Shown here one piece after another: positions 1-7,798 of a DNA stretch of 25,775 nucleotides. The notes below the pieces were generated by a model. It did not search any database, was not told the origin of the DNA, and was given only the letters and a program-made list of their open reading frames with translations. A program made the position numbers and the translations under genes. The stretch is from Thermoplasmatota archaeon (GTDB lineage: Archaea; Thermoplasmatota; E2; DHVEG-1): assembly GCA_018334795.1 (NCBI GenBank), contig JAGXLH010000012.1, positions 1 through 25,775 on the forward strand. Direction: 5' to 3'. Position 1 is the stretch's first letter. Every line of letters starts with the position of its first letter.

Positions 1-84
1 TTTTAATGCTTGGACTAGATCATGATATAATCTGAAATCTTTGGTGTAGATGCCTATGGTTTTGTAGGATATTTTCTTTTTCAA
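1..84 (-). CDS. 5' end of a conserved archaeal-looking gene, cut by the window edge
   Basis: Only the first 28 codons lie in the window, and the gene continues beyond position 1. The frame reads IGIYTKDFRLYHDL near its start, a hydrophilic stretch with natural codon use for this region. It reminds me of conserved archaeal hypothetical proteins, but I cannot name the family with confidence. An in-frame stop (TAG) lies about 12 codons further upstream, and the only usual start codon in frame is TTG at 82-84, preceded by a GGGGGA Shine-Dalgarno-like run about nine bases away. It follows cca by 37 bases on the same strand, so it is probably the last visible gene of the thpR-PAP2-cca operon. The start choice is an inference. 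Confidence 0.5.
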   Translation of the reverse strand, partial: MKKKISYKTIGIYTKDFRLYHDLVQALK

Positions 85-121
85 ATCGGTATTTCCCCCA
101 TGCTTTTTATTCTATTTTTTT

Positions 122-1489
122 TTATTGCTCCCACGGTTTTTTATCTTTTAAATATGAGGTCCAAAACATTTGTAGGTCTGGTTTGATTAACTCGTTTAAA
201 GATAATATTTCATATTTGTTAGAAACAATGGCGTCTAGGTGTTTGCCGAGACTAAACAATGGTAAGTTATCTTGTAAATAGTTTTTAAGATAACGATATT
301 CTCTTTTAACAGCTACAAAAGTTCTGCCATTTTGTTGAACTGGTGGTTTTACTGTTGCAGGATTATCTTTCCATTTTTCAATGAATTCTTTTGTGTTTTT
401 TTTGAGTTTTATTGGTGGTCCTCTGTGTGTAAAGGTTTCTGAAAGTGGTTTTTCACTTGTTTTAATGATGATATAAATTAGGTTTGATTTGTTATCAATA
501 TAAAAACGGATGTCGTAAATACTGAATTCTTCTTCTGTGCTTTGTTTTTGTATGGCCGTACATGCTTTTCGGATTTGAGGATACAAGTTTTCCTTGATAA
601 TTTTTGGTTTTTCAAATTTGATGCCAATATACGTTGCTTCTTGCTTATTTAACGTTTTTTTAATCTGGTGTAGGGACCATGGTTTTGTTTGTTTTGGAAA
701 AAAGAATGTTTCTTTTGGTTGATGTAAATAATCATTACTTGCGGTAATGAATCGTTGAAATGTTTGAAGAACGACTGCTGCAGCAACATTTCGGTCTTTG
801 TCAACGGGATCAATGAAAACTAATGGGTCTTTAAAATCAGGTATTGGATGATCTGTTAACGTGATTTTTATGCCTTTTTTCCATTTTTTAACATGACTTA
901 AAAGATTATGAAAACTGTGAAATTTGATGATCAGCAGTTCACAAAGATATCCGGAGAATCCTTGGATTTCAGCTTCAGCTCCATAACAACCAACACCTGT
1001 AAGGAATTGTTTTAATAACCGGACGTCTTGTTTTTGTTTTTCTTCTAGATGTTTTTTCACATATTTAGTATGTAATGGTGTTCGGTCTACTGCTGAAATT
1101 TTTTCTGATGCATCAGTGATCTGGTAACATGGAACAAGTTCAGCTTTGAATCCTAAAAAGTCACCTCGGATGTAAGGATGTTCAGCATAGCATTCTTCAG
1201 TGTCATTAAGTATGTTCCTTCCGATTTGAAGTGTTGTTTGAGCAATTTTTTCTTCAGGTTCTATAGGTGGATAAATAATGAATAAATCAATGTCTAGGTT
1301 ATCTTTCAAATAGGTATCTTTTGCAGTACTTCCCACAAGTTCAATTGATGCTTTTTGTTGATGTTTTATCAGGTTTTCATTCACTTTTTTGATGAGTGCT
1401 GTAATAGTTTTTTCTAATTTCATCCGATCTTTTTTTGCAGGAGTAATTTTTTTTAGTACTTGTCGTTCGATGATGTTAGGTCGATTCAT
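122..1489 (-). CDS. cca: CCA-adding enzyme (archaeal class I tRNA nucleotidyltransferase)
   Basis: Adds or repairs the 3' CCA of tRNAs, using CTP and ATP without a nucleic acid template. At 455 residues it has the usual length of the archaeal class I enzymes. The nucleotidyltransferase signature is clear: GSTAKDTYL at about residues 53-61, followed by the metal-binding pair D66 and D68 in DIDLF. The rest fits the archaeal tail and body domains. The ATG at 1487-1489 overlaps the end of the upstream PAP2 gene by 14 bases, so the two are probably translationally coupled. The tRNA-Pro gene later in this window has no encoded CCA, which agrees with a need for this enzyme. The call is sound. Confidence 0.95.
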   Translation of the reverse strand: MNRPNIIERQVLKKITPAKKDRMKLEKTITALIKKVNENLIKHQQKASIELVGSTAKDTYLKDNLDIDLFIIYPPIEPEEKIAQTTLQIGRNILNDTEECYAEHPYIRGDFLGFKAELVPCYQITDASEKISAVDRTPLHTKYVKKHLEEKQKQDVRLLKQFLTGVGCYGAEAEIQGFSGYLCELLIIKFHSFHNLLSHVKKWKKGIKITLTDHPIPDFKDPLVFIDPVDKDRNVAAAVVLQTFQRFITASNDYLHQPKETFFFPKQTKPWSLHQIKKTLNKQEATYIGIKFEKPKIIKENLYPQIRKACTAIQKQSTEEEFSIYDIRFYIDNKSNLIYIIIKTSEKPLSETFTHRGPPIKLKKNTKEFIEKWKDNPATVKPPVQQNGRTFVAVKREYRYLKNYLQDNLPLFSLGKHLDAIVSNKYEILSLNELIKPDLQMFWTSYLKDKKPWEQ

Positions 1490-2273
1490 GATGGTTCATC
1501 CAGTTGATTGTTTTTTCAGATAAATATAACGCAAGGAGGGCAACAATGATTCCCCCGATGACATCGACTATCCAATGAATGGATAAATACAGCACAGATA
1601 TAATAACGGTTACCATCATAAATAATCCGAGGTATTGAAATCGTTTGTTTTCTGTGATAAAGATAGTTCTTGTGATAATGATGCTCATTGCGGTGTGAAG
1701 TGATGGAAAGCAATTGTTTTGGGTTGTGGTCGTGTAAAAAAAAGTTTCAATTTGAGGAATAACCGTGTTTAAAGCGGATGGAAGATTATAATGAGTATAC
1801 ACGTTTGTGACAGGGAAGAATAGATAGAATGGGAGCGCAAATAAATAAAGGAAAAGAAGTGAAAATGCTAGTGTTTTTAATGCCTTTTTTTGAATTGTTA
1901 TAATTGAATAAAGTGGTGTATACCAAAGGGTAAATGGATACAGAATAATGTAGATGAACACGAAGAAAAGAATGCTAGCAGGTGTCCATAATAAAGAAAA
2001 TCCTGCGACGATATCATATTCTAATAATGTTATCATTGCTGTGAAATCAGGCTTCATAAGTGCTGAGGTGATTGCATCTAAAACGTTTACTTCGATGAGA
2101 TGAATGAGGACAACACCGATTATGAGGATAAGTGAAAATCGTAAGTGATATGCATTAAGAACGGTTTGTTGTATTGATTGTTTAAGATATTTTTTTGGGA
2201 GAATAAAAATAGTAAAGATGAAAAAAAGCAAGAATTGTGATAGTGCTAATACGAGTAACCATTCAAACGCAAT
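1476..2273 (-). CDS. PAP2-superfamily membrane phosphatase or phosphotransferase, ATT start proposed
   Basis: An integral membrane protein with about six hydrophobic helices and the PAP2 core. CFPSLHTA holds the first catalytic histidine, and LSIHWIVDVIGG holds the second histidine with its H-x3-D aspartate. The PSLH form, instead of PSGH, recalls inositol-phosphoceramide synthase-like members, so a lipid head-group transferase is as likely as a phosphatase. The usual starts give only a TTG at 2231, which would cut into the first helix. The same frame continues upstream without a stop to ATT at 2271-2273, six bases after a perfect AAGGAG (2280-2285) that directly follows the thpR stop. That extension adds AFEWLLVLALSQF and completes a normal first helix. 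I therefore propose ATT as the start and about 265 residues. The family call is firm; start and substrate are inferred. Confidence 0.8.
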   Translation of the reverse strand: MAFEWLLVLALSQFLLFFIFTIFILPKKYLKQSIQQTVLNAYHLRFSLILIIGVVLIHLIEVNVLDAITSALMKPDFTAMITLLEYDIVAGFSLLWTPASILFFVFIYIILYPFTLWYTPLYSIITIQKKALKTLAFSLLFLYLFALPFYLFFPVTNVYTHYNLPSALNTVIPQIETFFYTTTTQNNCFPSLHTAMSIIITRTIFITENKRFQYLGLFMMVTVIISVLYLSIHWIVDVIGGIIVALLALYLSEKTINWMNHHEST

Positions 2274-2285
2274 GACCCACTCCTT

Positions 2286-2846
2286 TTATTCATATAGTGG
2301 AATTGTTGAAAGGGTTTCATAGATTGGTCCTTTTGGAGTTAACGTGCTTTTTTTAAGAAGAATTTCATTTACCGGGATTTCAGCAAATAATGTATTTTCA
2401 TATTTTCTTAGAATATCTATGATTTGTTCTTTTCCATGAGCACTTTTCATTCGACCAATGGTTAAATGAGCGGAAAATCCTCTTTTATCTTTTTTTACCC
2501 CAATCTGAGTACAGTGTTGATTTAGAATATCTGCAATTTCGGAGATCTTTTCTGATCCTTTTATTCCGATCCAGATGACTTTGATGTAGTTTTCACTTGG
2601 AAAGACTCCTGTGCTTTCAAGTGTTATTGTGTGTTTTTGAGCTGATGATACTGCTCTTTTCATAATTGATTCAATTGCATCAATTTGTTTAACGGGCATG
2701 TCTCCCAGGAATTTTAACGTGATATGAATGTTTTCAGGTTCAACGAGTTTCACATTAGCATCAGTTTTTCTAATGTCTTGTTGGAATTGAATGATTTGAT
2801 CGGTAACGGGTACTTCAACGGCGATGAATCCTCTAAATGTTTCCAT
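2286..2846 (-). CDS. thpR: RNA 2',3'-cyclic phosphodiesterase (2'-5' RNA ligase family)
   Basis: A 2H-family phosphoesterase that hydrolyses 2',3'-cyclic phosphate ends of RNA and in vitro can join tRNA halves through 2'-5' links. The two HxT/S motifs are present: HITLKFLG near residues 42-49 and HLTIGRMK near 127-134. The length of 186 residues is typical. It is the first gene of a minus-strand cluster with a PAP2 protein and cca; ThpR beside the CCA-adding enzyme makes functional sense because both act on tRNA ends. A modest Shine-Dalgarno (AGGATGAT) lies before the ATG at 2844-2846. The promoter should lie in the divergent spacer shared with the prenyltransferase gene. Confidence 0.92.
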   Translation of the reverse strand: METFRGFIAVEVPVTDQIIQFQQDIRKTDANVKLVEPENIHITLKFLGDMPVKQIDAIESIMKRAVSSAQKHTITLESTGVFPSENYIKVIWIGIKGSEKISEIADILNQHCTQIGVKKDKRGFSAHLTIGRMKSAHGKEQIIDILRKYENTLFAEIPVNEILLKKSTLTPKGPIYETLSTIPLYE

Positions 2847-2875
2847 ACTATCATCCTAATTGATATCTGATATGA

Positions 2876-2935
2876 TGTTATCATACAAAAAAATACTGCA
2901 TCACTTAAAAAAAACGATGCAATCTTTTGATAACA
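2876..2935. repeat. Nested inverted repeats in the divergent thpR/ubiA spacer
   Basis: An outer perfect 8-base pair of arms (TGTTATCA at 2876-2883 and TGATAACA at 2928-2935) encloses an inner perfect 6-base pair (TGCATC at 2897-2902 and GATGCA at 2916-2921). The two dyads share nearly the same centre, about 2906-2909, with A/T runs between them. The place, between two divergent starts, suits a shared operator or a cruciform. No regulator is known. Confidence 0.45.
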
Positions 2936-2949
2936 ACTGTCAAATAATG

Positions 2950-2957
2950 TATATAAA
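2950..2957 (+). promoter_or_regulatory. TATA box for the UbiA prenyltransferase gene
   Basis: TATATAAA lies 35-42 bases before the ATG at 2992. With the usual archaeal distance of about 25 bases to the transcription start, the mRNA would have a short leader that still contains the GAGGTAG Shine-Dalgarno just before the ATG. Confidence 0.6.
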
Positions 2958-2991
2958 CCGTGTGAAACCAAACATGGTACTTGTGAGGTAG

Positions 2992-3909
2992 ATGAAAACA
3001 AGTGACCATAAAATTGATCAAATCCATGCGTTTTTTTCATTAATTCGACCGTTCACCTTAGTTGCCCCCTTAATTGTTTCTATAAGTATTATGATTGCGA
3101 GTTTCTATTATCAACAAACCAGTCAACAGCTCTTCAATGTTTTTTTCTTACTGATCATACCGGGTAGTCTTTCATTAGCGATTTTAAATGGAGCGTCTAA
3201 TGCATTAAATCAAGCAACTGATTACCGTACAGATTCAATTTGTAAACCATATCGACCGATTCCCCGTGGGATTCTTTCAGTGAAACAAGCTAAAAATGTT
3301 GCAGTTGCCCTTTATGCAGTAGCCATTGGATTAGCTAGTTTTGTTCATCTTAATTTTTTCATATTAATCCTTGCGATTACCGTTTTCACGGTTACCTATT
3401 CATTGTTTCCAAGGATGAAAGACAAATTATTTTTTAATCAACTCTGGATTGCAATTCCACGAGGCTTTTTGGGCATTCTTGCCTCGTGGAGTGTATTTGG
3501 GTCAGTGTTTCAACCAGTGGCTTTAATTATTGCTGGAATTGCTGCTTTGTTTTTGTTTGGTGGATCGATTACTAAGGATATAACGGATAGTACTGCAGAT
3601 AAAAAAACAGGGACGCACACGTTAGTAAACACGTTCGGAGTAAAAAAAGCAGCAGTGTTTAGTTTTCCTTTTTTGTTCTTCCCATTCTTACTCATTCCAG
3701 CTGCGATTGATGCTGGATTTTTACCGGTGGAATACTGGGCATTAACGTTTCTTGCGATACCTGGTTTTTATATTTTTAGATTATTAGTAAATCAACAAAG
3801 ATCTAGCAGATTTTTTGAAAACACTTCTGCGTGGACCGTGATGTATGCAACCTATTTTATTTATGCCGTAATGTTTTCACTTTTATCCCTTGTTTCCTCT
3901 ACGTTTTAA
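2992..3909 (+). CDS. UbiA-family prenyltransferase, probably for archaeal lipid synthesis
   Basis: A membrane prenyltransferase of 305 residues with about eight hydrophobic helices. The first Asp-rich motif appears as NALNQATDYRTDSICKPYRP, in the N-x3-D-x3-D pattern followed by KPYRPIP. The second, on the other side of the membrane, is DITDSTADKKTGTHTL, a D-x3-D pattern. In archaea such proteins often make digeranylgeranylglyceryl phosphate, the second ether-bond step of membrane lipid synthesis, but quinone or other prenyl acceptors use the same fold, so the substrate is inferred. A clear TATA box and a GAGGTAG Shine-Dalgarno support the ATG. It stands alone or heads a short unit with the small membrane protein downstream, which has its own TATA-like box. 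Confidence 0.85.
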   Translation: MKTSDHKIDQIHAFFSLIRPFTLVAPLIVSISIMIASFYYQQTSQQLFNVFFLLIIPGSLSLAILNGASNALNQATDYRTDSICKPYRPIPRGILSVKQAKNVAVALYAVAIGLASFVHLNFFILILAITVFTVTYSLFPRMKDKLFFNQLWIAIPRGFLGILASWSVFGSVFQPVALIIAGIAALFLFGGSITKDITDSTADKKTGTHTLVNTFGVKKAAVFSFPFLFFPFLLIPAAIDAGFLPVEYWALTFLAIPGFYIFRLLVNQQRSSRFFENTSAWTVMYATYFIYAVMFSLLSLVSSTF

Positions 3910-3950
3910 CCTTATTTCTTTTTTAATTCTTCAAAAATTTTAAACGATAA

Positions 3951-3960
3951 ATTATAAAAA
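3951..3960 (+). promoter_or_regulatory. TATA-like box before the small membrane protein gene
   Basis: ATTATAAAAA lies about 34-43 bases before the ATG at 3994 and follows the T-rich end of the prenyltransferase transcript. Spacing matches the other TATA boxes in this window. Confidence 0.45.
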
Positions 3961-3993
3961 ACAATACGTGTTATAATCATATCGTGGTTGGGT

Positions 3994-4293
3994 ATGAATT
4001 TGGATGAGGATAAACCTATTGATGTAAATGTATACGTAAAAATTAAGCAACGCTATCTTATCACTGCTCTTTTAGCAAGTATGTTTAGCATTCTTTTGAC
4101 TGGATTCCTCTTGTATTTTTTTGCAAGTGGATTAATTCCTACGATTTCTTGTATTCTCATTGGGATTACACTTTTGTTTTTTAGTATCTATTTTCCAGTT
4201 CGATCTGATCAGTTTTTCAGCGTTGAATCAGAAGTCATTGATATTGAAGAAGAGGAACTTGAAGAATTACAAAGCGTAATGAAACCCTGGTGA
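3994..4293 (+). CDS. Small two-helix membrane protein of unknown function
   Basis: I do not recognise the family. The product (99 residues from the ATG at 3994; a TTG two codons earlier is possible) has a short polar N-terminus, two hydrophobic helices at about residues 20-42 and 48-68 joined by a tight turn, and an acidic C-terminal tail (VIDIEEEELEELQS). That suggests a hairpin in the membrane with both ends on the cytoplasmic side. Codon use matches the neighbours. It ends 28 bases before the stop of the convergent pruA-type gene, with a T-run terminator between them. Confidence 0.6.
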   Translation: MNLDEDKPIDVNVYVKIKQRYLITALLASMFSILLTGFLLYFFASGLIPTISCILIGITLLFFSIYFPVRSDQFFSVESEVIDIEEEELEELQSVMKPW

Positions 4294-4311
4294 AAAAATA
4301 AAAAATAGAGA

Positions 4312-4329
4312 GGGATTTTTTTTAATCCC
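4312..4329 (+). terminator. Hairpin with T-run between convergent genes
   Basis: GGGATT and AATCCC can pair around a T-rich loop, giving eight T in a row on the plus strand just after the small membrane protein gene. It overlaps the stop codon of the convergent dehydrogenase gene. A T-run of this kind is enough for archaeal termination. Confidence 0.45.
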
Positions 4330-5923
4330 AATCAGTAGGAAGTACTTGTGTTTCCTTAATATTTCTTGGTGATAACCAGCGAAGTAAGTTAATGTAAGAT
4401 CCAGCTTTATCGTTAGTCCCTGAATTGCGTGCTCCACCAAATGGTTGTCGAGAAACAACTGCGCCTGTTGGTTTATCATTAATGTAAAAGTTTCCTGCAG
4501 TGTATCTAAGCATGTTTTCTGCTTTTACAATCGCATAGCGATCTTGAGCCATGATTGAACCAGTTAAGCCGTATGGAGTTGATTCATCACAAAGTTTGAG
4601 TGTTTCTTCAAATTGATCATCACTATATACATAAATAGTGATCACTGGTCCAAAGATTTCTTCAGTCATTAGTTTACCTGTTGGATTCGTGGTTTGCACA
4701 ATAGTTGGTTCAATGAACCATCCTTTACTTTTATCATACTCTCCACCAGATAGAATCGTGTACTCCTTTGATTCTTTCGCTTCATCAATGTAGCCTGTGA
4801 TTTTTGTAAATGCTTCCTCATCAATCACTGCACCAAGAAAATTATCAAATTTTTCAACAGAACCTTGAGTTAACTCGTTTGCCTTTTCAACAATGATATT
4901 TTTCACTTGTTCCCATTTGCTTTGTGGAATGTAAGCTCGGGATGCCGCGGAACATTTTTGTCCCTGATAACCAAAAGCACCATGAATGATTCGATCAGCG
5001 GTTTTTTCAACATCAGCGGTATGATGCATGAAAATGAAATCCTTACCACCCGTTTCACCAATGATTCGTGGAAAATTCCGATATTTGGTAATATTTTCTC
5101 CAATGGTCTTCCAAATCGTAGTCAATGTTTGGTAACTACCAGTAAAATGAAGACCCGCAAAAGAGGGATGTTTTAAGACAACATCCGCATGTTTACTTGA
5201 AAATGGAACAAAATTAATCACTCCTTTAGGTAGACCTGCTTGTTGAAGAACTTTCATGATTTCATAATTAGCAAAGGTAACAGATCGAGCAGGTTTCCAA
5301 AGTGTAGTGTTTCCAACCATAGCTGGAGCAGTTGGTAAGTTTCCACCAATAGAATAAAAATTAAATGGTGGCACGGCAAGCACAAATCCTTCCAGTGGTC
5401 TCCAGTCCAATCGATTCATTTCACCAGGATACTGATTTGGTTGTCCCTCATAGATTTGTTTGGTAAAATAGGCATTAAAATTCCAGAAATCAACAAGTTC
5501 AGCAAGATCAATTTCAGCTTCATGTGTGTTTTTTGATTGATTCATCATAATAGCTGCGATATTACGAAATCGTTTCGGTCCTTCAAGAATTGTTGCCGCA
5601 TTTTTAAAAATTCCAAGCCGATGATACCAGTTCACATCTGCCCATTGGTTATGGGCGTTAAGTGCTGCTTTAATTGCTTGCTTTAATTCTTCTTCACCAG
5701 CTAAATGTGCTTTTGCAAGTACCAGATTGTGATCATGAGGGCAACGAATCTCCATCACATTGTCAGTAAGAACTTCTTCTCCGTTGATGATTAATGGTAT
5801 TTCAAGTGGTTCTTTTTTGATCTTTTTGATTTCCTGTTCGAGTTTTTTTTGATTTTCTGATCCTTTTTCATAACTTAGGATTTTATCCATGTTGTTATCT
5901 GGTTTTTCAATATTCCAAATCAT
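4322..5923 (-). CDS. pruA: L-glutamate gamma-semialdehyde (P5C) dehydrogenase, PruA/ALDH4 type
   Basis: NAD-dependent oxidation of glutamate gamma-semialdehyde, the open form of pyrroline-5-carboxylate, to glutamate: the second step of proline and arginine/ornithine breakdown. The protein is about 533 residues, typical for ALDH4. Diagnostic stretches are NHAEIDLAE-like THEAEIDLAELVDFWNFN, the catalytic glutamate in ETGGKDF (about residue 290) and the catalytic cysteine in GQKCSAASR (about 324). The ATG at 5921-5923 is chosen over an upstream in-frame TTG at 5947 because a GAGGAG Shine-Dalgarno lies about ten bases before it, overlapping the stop of the upstream ALDH7-type gene. No proline dehydrogenase gene is in view, so the aldehyde source is not shown. 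Confidence 0.88.
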   Translation of the reverse strand: MIWNIEKPDNNMDKILSYEKGSENQKKLEQEIKKIKKEPLEIPLIINGEEVLTDNVMEIRCPHDHNLVLAKAHLAGEEELKQAIKAALNAHNQWADVNWYHRLGIFKNAATILEGPKRFRNIAAIMMNQSKNTHEAEIDLAELVDFWNFNAYFTKQIYEGQPNQYPGEMNRLDWRPLEGFVLAVPPFNFYSIGGNLPTAPAMVGNTTLWKPARSVTFANYEIMKVLQQAGLPKGVINFVPFSSKHADVVLKHPSFAGLHFTGSYQTLTTIWKTIGENITKYRNFPRIIGETGGKDFIFMHHTADVEKTADRIIHGAFGYQGQKCSAASRAYIPQSKWEQVKNIIVEKANELTQGSVEKFDNFLGAVIDEEAFTKITGYIDEAKESKEYTILSGGEYDKSKGWFIEPTIVQTTNPTGKLMTEEIFGPVITIYVYSDDQFEETLKLCDESTPYGLTGSIMAQDRYAIVKAENMLRYTAGNFYINDKPTGAVVSRQPFGGARNSGTNDKAGSYINLLRWLSPRNIKETQVLPTDWD

Positions 5924-5930
5924 AATATCG

Positions 5931-7481
5931 TTACTCCTCAATGTCAAATTTTACTCCTTGAGCAAGTGGCACGTCTTTTCCATAATTCACGGTAACGGTT
6001 TGTCGATGTGCATAAATCTTCCAGGCATCACTCCCACTTTCTCGGCCGCCACCAGTGTCTTTTTCACCACCAAACGCACCGCCGATTTCAGCACCAGCTG
6101 TACTCGTATTCACATTTGCAATACCACAATCTGAACCTTTCTCCGATAAGAAGTATTCTTCTTCTCTGATGTCATTTGTAAAAATTGCTGAGGAGAGACC
6201 TTGTGGTACATTATTGTGAATCGTTAATGCTTCTTCAATGGTTTTGTATTTCATTACATAAAGTATTGGTGCAAATGTTTCTTCTTTAACAATGTCCATA
6301 TCTTTTGTGGCTTCGATAATCGTTGGTTCCACGTAGAATCCATTTTCTAAATCTTTGATCTTTTTGATTTTTCCGCCAGTGACTAATTTTCCACCTTGAT
6401 TTTGAGCGGTTTTAATCGCATTAAGATAATTATCAACAGATTGTTGATCGATAAGCGGGCCAATTAGTGTGTTTGGATCAAGTGGAGTACCGATACGTAC
6501 TGATTGGTAAGCTTTTTTCATCTTTTCAAGAAATGTATCATAAATATTTTTATGTAAAATTAGTCGACGAGTAGAAGTACATCGTTGTCCAGCCGTAGCC
6601 AGTGCTCCAAATGCTACTCCGTTTACTGCATTATTAATATCACAGTTTTCAGTAACAATTGCTGCATTATTTCCGCCGAGTTCTAGTAATGTTTTTCCTT
6701 GTCTTTTACCGACGAGTTCTCCTACTTTACTTCCTGTTTTCACTGAGCCTGTAAATGAAATTAATGGGAATCGTCGTTCATTAAGAAAATCATCTCCAAT
6801 ATCGCGTCCTCTCCCAACTATGAGGAAAAAGATTGGTTGAAGATTATTTCTTTTAAGGACTTTATTAACGATATTAATGGTAGCGACTGCAGTAAGTGGT
6901 GCTTTACTTGATGGTTTCCACACGGTGACATCGCCGACAACAGCAGCGATAAATGAATTCCATGCCCACACAGCACTTGGGAAATTAAACGAGGTAATCA
7001 CTCCAATTGGTCCTAATGGCTTGTATTGTTCATACATTCGATGATGCTTTCGTTCACTTGCCATAGTATTTCCATAAATCTGCCGCGATAAGCCTGTTGC
7101 AAAATAACCAATATCGATCATCTCTTGAACTTCACCTTGTCCTTCTGAAATGGTTTTTCCTACTTCAAGTGAAACAAGAATGCCAAGTGATTCCTTGTAC
7201 TTCAGAAGTTCATCAGAGATTTCTTTAATGATTTCTCCACGTCTTGGACCGGGGATTTTCCTCCATTCTTTAAAAGAAGATTCAGCTGATTCGATTACTT
7301 GCTTGTAATCTTTTTTTGTTGCTAAGGCAATTGTACCAAGTTTTTTTCCATTGATTGGAGAAAAGCTATCTAACTTTTTTTTATGTTCTATTTTGCTCCA
7401 AGAACCTGTAAAAACACCTGAATTCACCATTTTTATATCGCAATCTTTTTGAACCTGTTTTAACGCGTTTTTAAAATTCAT
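5931..7481 (-). CDS. ALDH7-type (antiquitin-like) semialdehyde dehydrogenase
   Basis: An aldehyde dehydrogenase of 516 residues. The C-terminal signature GGAFGGEKDTGGGRESGSDA and the ending DVPLAQGVKFD are closest, from memory, to the ALDH7A1 family, which oxidizes alpha-aminoadipate semialdehyde in lysine breakdown. The active-site glutamate is in LELGGNN (about 267) and the nucleophile is C301 in GQRCTST. The gene precedes pruA, with seven bases between its stop and the proposed pruA ATG, so the two form an operon of amino-acid-derived semialdehyde oxidation. Its ATG has a GAGG Shine-Dalgarno and a TATA box 31-39 bases upstream. Substrate is inferred from family resemblance. Confidence 0.88.
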   Translation of the reverse strand: MNFKNALKQVQKDCDIKMVNSGVFTGSWSKIEHKKKLDSFSPINGKKLGTIALATKKDYKQVIESAESSFKEWRKIPGPRRGEIIKEISDELLKYKESLGILVSLEVGKTISEGQGEVQEMIDIGYFATGLSRQIYGNTMASERKHHRMYEQYKPLGPIGVITSFNFPSAVWAWNSFIAAVVGDVTVWKPSSKAPLTAVATINIVNKVLKRNNLQPIFFLIVGRGRDIGDDFLNERRFPLISFTGSVKTGSKVGELVGKRQGKTLLELGGNNAAIVTENCDINNAVNGVAFGALATAGQRCTSTRRLILHKNIYDTFLEKMKKAYQSVRIGTPLDPNTLIGPLIDQQSVDNYLNAIKTAQNQGGKLVTGGKIKKIKDLENGFYVEPTIIEATKDMDIVKEETFAPILYVMKYKTIEEALTIHNNVPQGLSSAIFTNDIREEEYFLSEKGSDCGIANVNTSTAGAEIGGAFGGEKDTGGGRESGSDAWKIYAHRQTVTVNYGKDVPLAQGVKFDIEE

Positions 7482-7511
7482 AAGGCCTCAATGCAAATAT
7501 GCATTTACAGG

Positions 7512-7520
7512 TAATATAAA
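7512..7520 (-). promoter_or_regulatory. TATA box for the ALDH7-pruA operon
   Basis: On the minus strand TTTATATTA lies 31-39 bases before the ATG at 7481, in the 116-base gap after the sulfur carrier gene. It suggests that the dehydrogenase pair has its own promoter and is not just read through from the AOR operon. Confidence 0.5.
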
Positions 7521-7597
7521 GTGTTTATTGACTCTCTCCTTTTTTGGTTTGGAACAAATTGTACATATAACAGATAGGTATCACCTTTATTTTTAAC

Positions 7598-7798
7598 CTA
7601 TCCTCCACTGATAAGATGGATGACTTTTACTTCTGATTTATCTAAAATCACGGTTTCATTGTAGTCCTTTTTTTTAATGAGTTTGCCATTGATTTTTACA
7701 ATAATAAGTGGAAATGTGTAATGCATTCGTTTCAAAAGATCAGATATGGTTTCCTTCTTGATATGTTCGATGGTTTTTCCATTTACGGTGATGCTCAT
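7598..7798 (-). CDS. ThiS/MoaD-like sulfur carrier protein
   Basis: A 66-residue ubiquitin-fold protein that ends in Gly-Gly, the tail that is adenylated and turned into a thiocarboxylate by an E1-like enzyme. The opening MSITVNGKTIE and the length are like ThiS. Its ATG overlaps the stop of the ThiF-like gene in an ATGA arrangement, so the pair is translationally coupled. Family members donate sulfur either to the thiazole of thiamine or to the dithiolene of molybdo/tungstopterin. Being the last gene of an AOR operon, with no thiamine gene in sight, points to tungstopterin; this is inference from context. Confidence 0.85.
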   Translation of the reverse strand: MSITVNGKTIEHIKKETISDLLKRMHYTFPLIIVKINGKLIKKKDYNETVILDKSEVKVIHLISGG

